Source of the DNA: Thermoplasmata archaeon
GTDB taxonomy: Archaea > Thermoplasmatota > Thermoplasmata > UBA184
Direction: 5' to 3'
DNA: 5,519 nucleotides
Assembly: GCA_027314845.1 (NCBI GenBank)
Contig: DAHVAA010000116.1
Span: forward strand, 1-5,519
Part shown: one piece after another, positions 4,627 to 5,519 of the stretch
Position numbering within the stretch: the first letter of the stretch is position 1
Layout of the letters: each line of letters begins with the position of its first letter
Notes under the pieces: model-generated
The model's input: only the letters and a program-made list of their open reading frames with translations
Databases searched by the model: none
Told to the model about the DNA's origin: nothing
Position numbers and translations under genes: made by a program

Positions 4627-5473
4627 CCCCGAGCCCTCCTCCGTCCACGGGGTCCACCCGCTCGCGCCGGTGCCGTACGCGGTCCGGGCGGTGGCGACCG
4701 AGACGCCGGACACCTCGACGCTCGTCCTCGAGCCGAAAGGCACCCGCCGGATAGGCCGACCGATCCCCGGCCAGTTCGTGATGCTCTACGCCTTCGGGAT
4801 CGGCGAGTCCCCGATCGGGGTCGCCGGCGGGAACCCGGACGGCCAGCTCGTCCACACGGTCCGTCGTGTCGGGAAGGTGACGAACGCGCTCTGCGCGCTC
4901 ACTCCGGGCGATACGGTCGGGGTCCGCGGCCCGTATGGCCACGGTTGGCCCGTCGCCGAGGCGAAGGGGCGGGACATCGTTCTGGTCGCGGGCGGGCTCG
5001 GCCTTCCGCCGCTACGCCCGGTGCTCTACCACCTCTTTTCGCACCGCGAGTCGTACGGTCGGATCGAGATCATCTACGGGGCCCGAACGCCGAAGGACCT
5101 GGTCTACTACGAGGAGGTCCAGACCTGGCGACGGCGGAACGACCTGCGGCTCCAGGTCACGGTCGACGCGGCCGGCCGCGACTGGTACGGCGATGTCGGG
5201 GTCGTCACCACGCGGCTCCCGGACGCCCGGTTCGACCCCGCGCACACGACCGCGTTCGTCTGCGGGCCCGAGATCATGATGCGCCTGACCGCGCAGGCGC
5301 TGGTCGCCCGCGGGCTGTCGCCCGAGGCGGTGTGGGTCTCGATGGAGCGGAACATGAAGTGCGCCATCGGCCTCTGCGGCCACTGCCAGTTCGGTCCGTC
5401 GTTCGTCTGCCGGGACGGTCCGGTCCTCCGCTTCGACAGCGTCCAGAAGCTGCTGAACCTGCGGGAGGTCTAG
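4616..5473 (+). CDS. hydG: HydG-like FAD/NAD(P)-binding subunit of group 3b [NiFe]-hydrogenase
   Basis: A 285-residue flavoprotein of the ferredoxin-NADP reductase superfamily (HydG/PyrK/AsrB branch), expected to pass electrons between NAD(P)H and the iron-sulfur subunits. The FAD-binding barrel covers about 18-115, with [16 protein letters not shown] (51-66) and [11 protein letters not shown] (102-112). The nucleotide-binding fold covers about 118-245, with [15 protein letters not shown] (122-136), [13 protein letters not shown] and VCGPEIMM (215-222). A C-terminal [2Fe-2S] site is formed by Cys249-x4-Cys254-x2-Cys257-x7-Cys265, as in PyrK-like proteins. The start ATG 4616 overlaps the upstream gene by 11 nt without an obvious Shine-Dalgarno site, suggesting translational coupling; GTG 4670 is an alternative. 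The PIG in GESPIG replaces the PIS usual in this family, a small change near the flavin. Length is normal. The following small-subunit gene starts 4 nt later. Confidence 0.9.
   Translation: MLADPEPSSVHGVHPLAPVPYAVRAVATETPDTSTLVLEPKGTRRIGRPIPGQFVMLYAFGIGESPIGVAGGNPDGQLVHTVRRVGKVTNALCALTPGDTVGVRGPYGHGWPVAEAKGRDIVLVAGGLGLPPLRPVLYHLFSHRESYGRIEIIYGARTPKDLVYYEEVQTWRRRNDLRLQVTVDAAGRDWYGDVGVVTTRLPDARFDPAHTTAFVCGPEIMMRLTAQALVARGLSPEAVWVSMERNMKCAIGLCGHCQFGPSFVCRDGPVLRFDSVQKLLNLREV
5463..5469 (+). promoter_or_regulatory. Shine-Dalgarno site for the hydD-like gene
   Basis: GGGAGGT lies 8 nt before ATG 5478, within the last codons of hydG, and supports that ATG as a start despite the very short visible reading frame. 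Confidence 0.65.
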
Positions 5474-5477
5474 CGCC

Positions 5478-5519
5478 ATGCCCTCTCCGGCCCGTCCCCG
5501 GCTCGCGGTCTGGAAGTTC
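5478..5519 (+). CDS. hydD: HydD-like [NiFe]-hydrogenase small subunit, N-terminus only (3' cut by window)
   Basis: Fourteen codons are visible, MPSPARPRLAVWKF, running off the window edge. In group 3b hydrogenases the small subunit begins with a short strand of this kind (RLAVWKF or similar) followed at once by a Ser-Cys-Asp-Gly-Cys motif whose cysteines bind the proximal [4Fe-4S] cluster. That motif would begin just past the window end. A good Shine-Dalgarno site 8 nt upstream and the position directly after hydG (hydB-hydG-hydD order) support the call. The sequence is too short to stand alone, so confidence rests largely on context. The NiFe-binding large subunit gene (hydA) would be expected next. 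Confidence 0.65.
   Translation, partial: MPSPARPRLAVWKF

Noticed and set aside
1..5519. CRISPR array, insertion sequence, integrase or phage signal
   Set aside because: No spaced direct repeats, terminal inverted repeats, transposase motifs or attachment sites were visible; the window is housekeeping plus metabolic genes.

Overview
The window is high-GC archaeal DNA. The first half carries the gene order ftsZ - secE - spt5 (nusG-like) - rpl11, a hallmark of many Euryarchaeota in the broad sense. SecE, the NGN/KOW Spt5 and L11 all look archaeal in sequence. Shine-Dalgarno sites match the archaeal/bacterial 16S tail, and the one AT-rich intergenic patch has TATA-type promoter elements. A high-GC Thermoplasmatota or related euryarchaeal lineage from a metagenome is my best guess; no rRNA or other diagnostic gene is present to settle it.

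Layout. (1) 1-2123, plus strand: the 3' end of ftsZ, then secE, an Spt5 with an unusual N-terminal extension, rpl11, and a 99-aa protein of unknown function. The last three are tightly packed, with an 11-nt overlap (spt5/rpl11) and an ATGA overlap (rpl11/99-aa gene). They link protein export, transcription elongation and translation. L1 and L10, which often follow L11, are absent here. (2) 2124-2698: an Hsp20 small heat-shock protein on the minus strand, convergent with the ribosomal operon, with a 9-bp hairpin plus oligo-T behind it as a likely terminator. (3) 2699-2992: a divergent intergenic region with an AT-rich promoter island, a small inverted repeat over the predicted hsp20 transcription start, and a long imperfect stem-loop in the probable leader of the next operon. 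(4) 2993-5519, plus strand: the start of a group 3b-type cytosolic [NiFe]-hydrogenase (sulfhydrogenase-like) operon. It encodes a HydB-like iron-sulfur subunit, a stand-alone cyclic-nucleotide-binding-fold protein with a degenerate ligand cassette, a HydG-like FAD/NAD(P)/2Fe-2S subunit, and the first 14 codons of the HydD-like small subunit, cut by the window edge.

How the genes act together. HydG would exchange electrons with NAD(P)H through FAD and a [2Fe-2S] cluster. HydB and HydD would relay them through [4Fe-4S] clusters to the NiFe site of the large subunit, which should lie beyond the window. The CRP-fold protein sits translationally coupled between hydB and hydG and has no DNA-binding domain. 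That suggests an accessory or sensory role at the enzyme rather than at a promoter.

The most unusual items are the Spt5 extension (Pro/Ala linker plus predicted beta-sandwich), the hydrogenase-linked cNMP-fold protein, the L11 whose proline-rich loop has lost its prolines, and the structured leader at 2788-2844.
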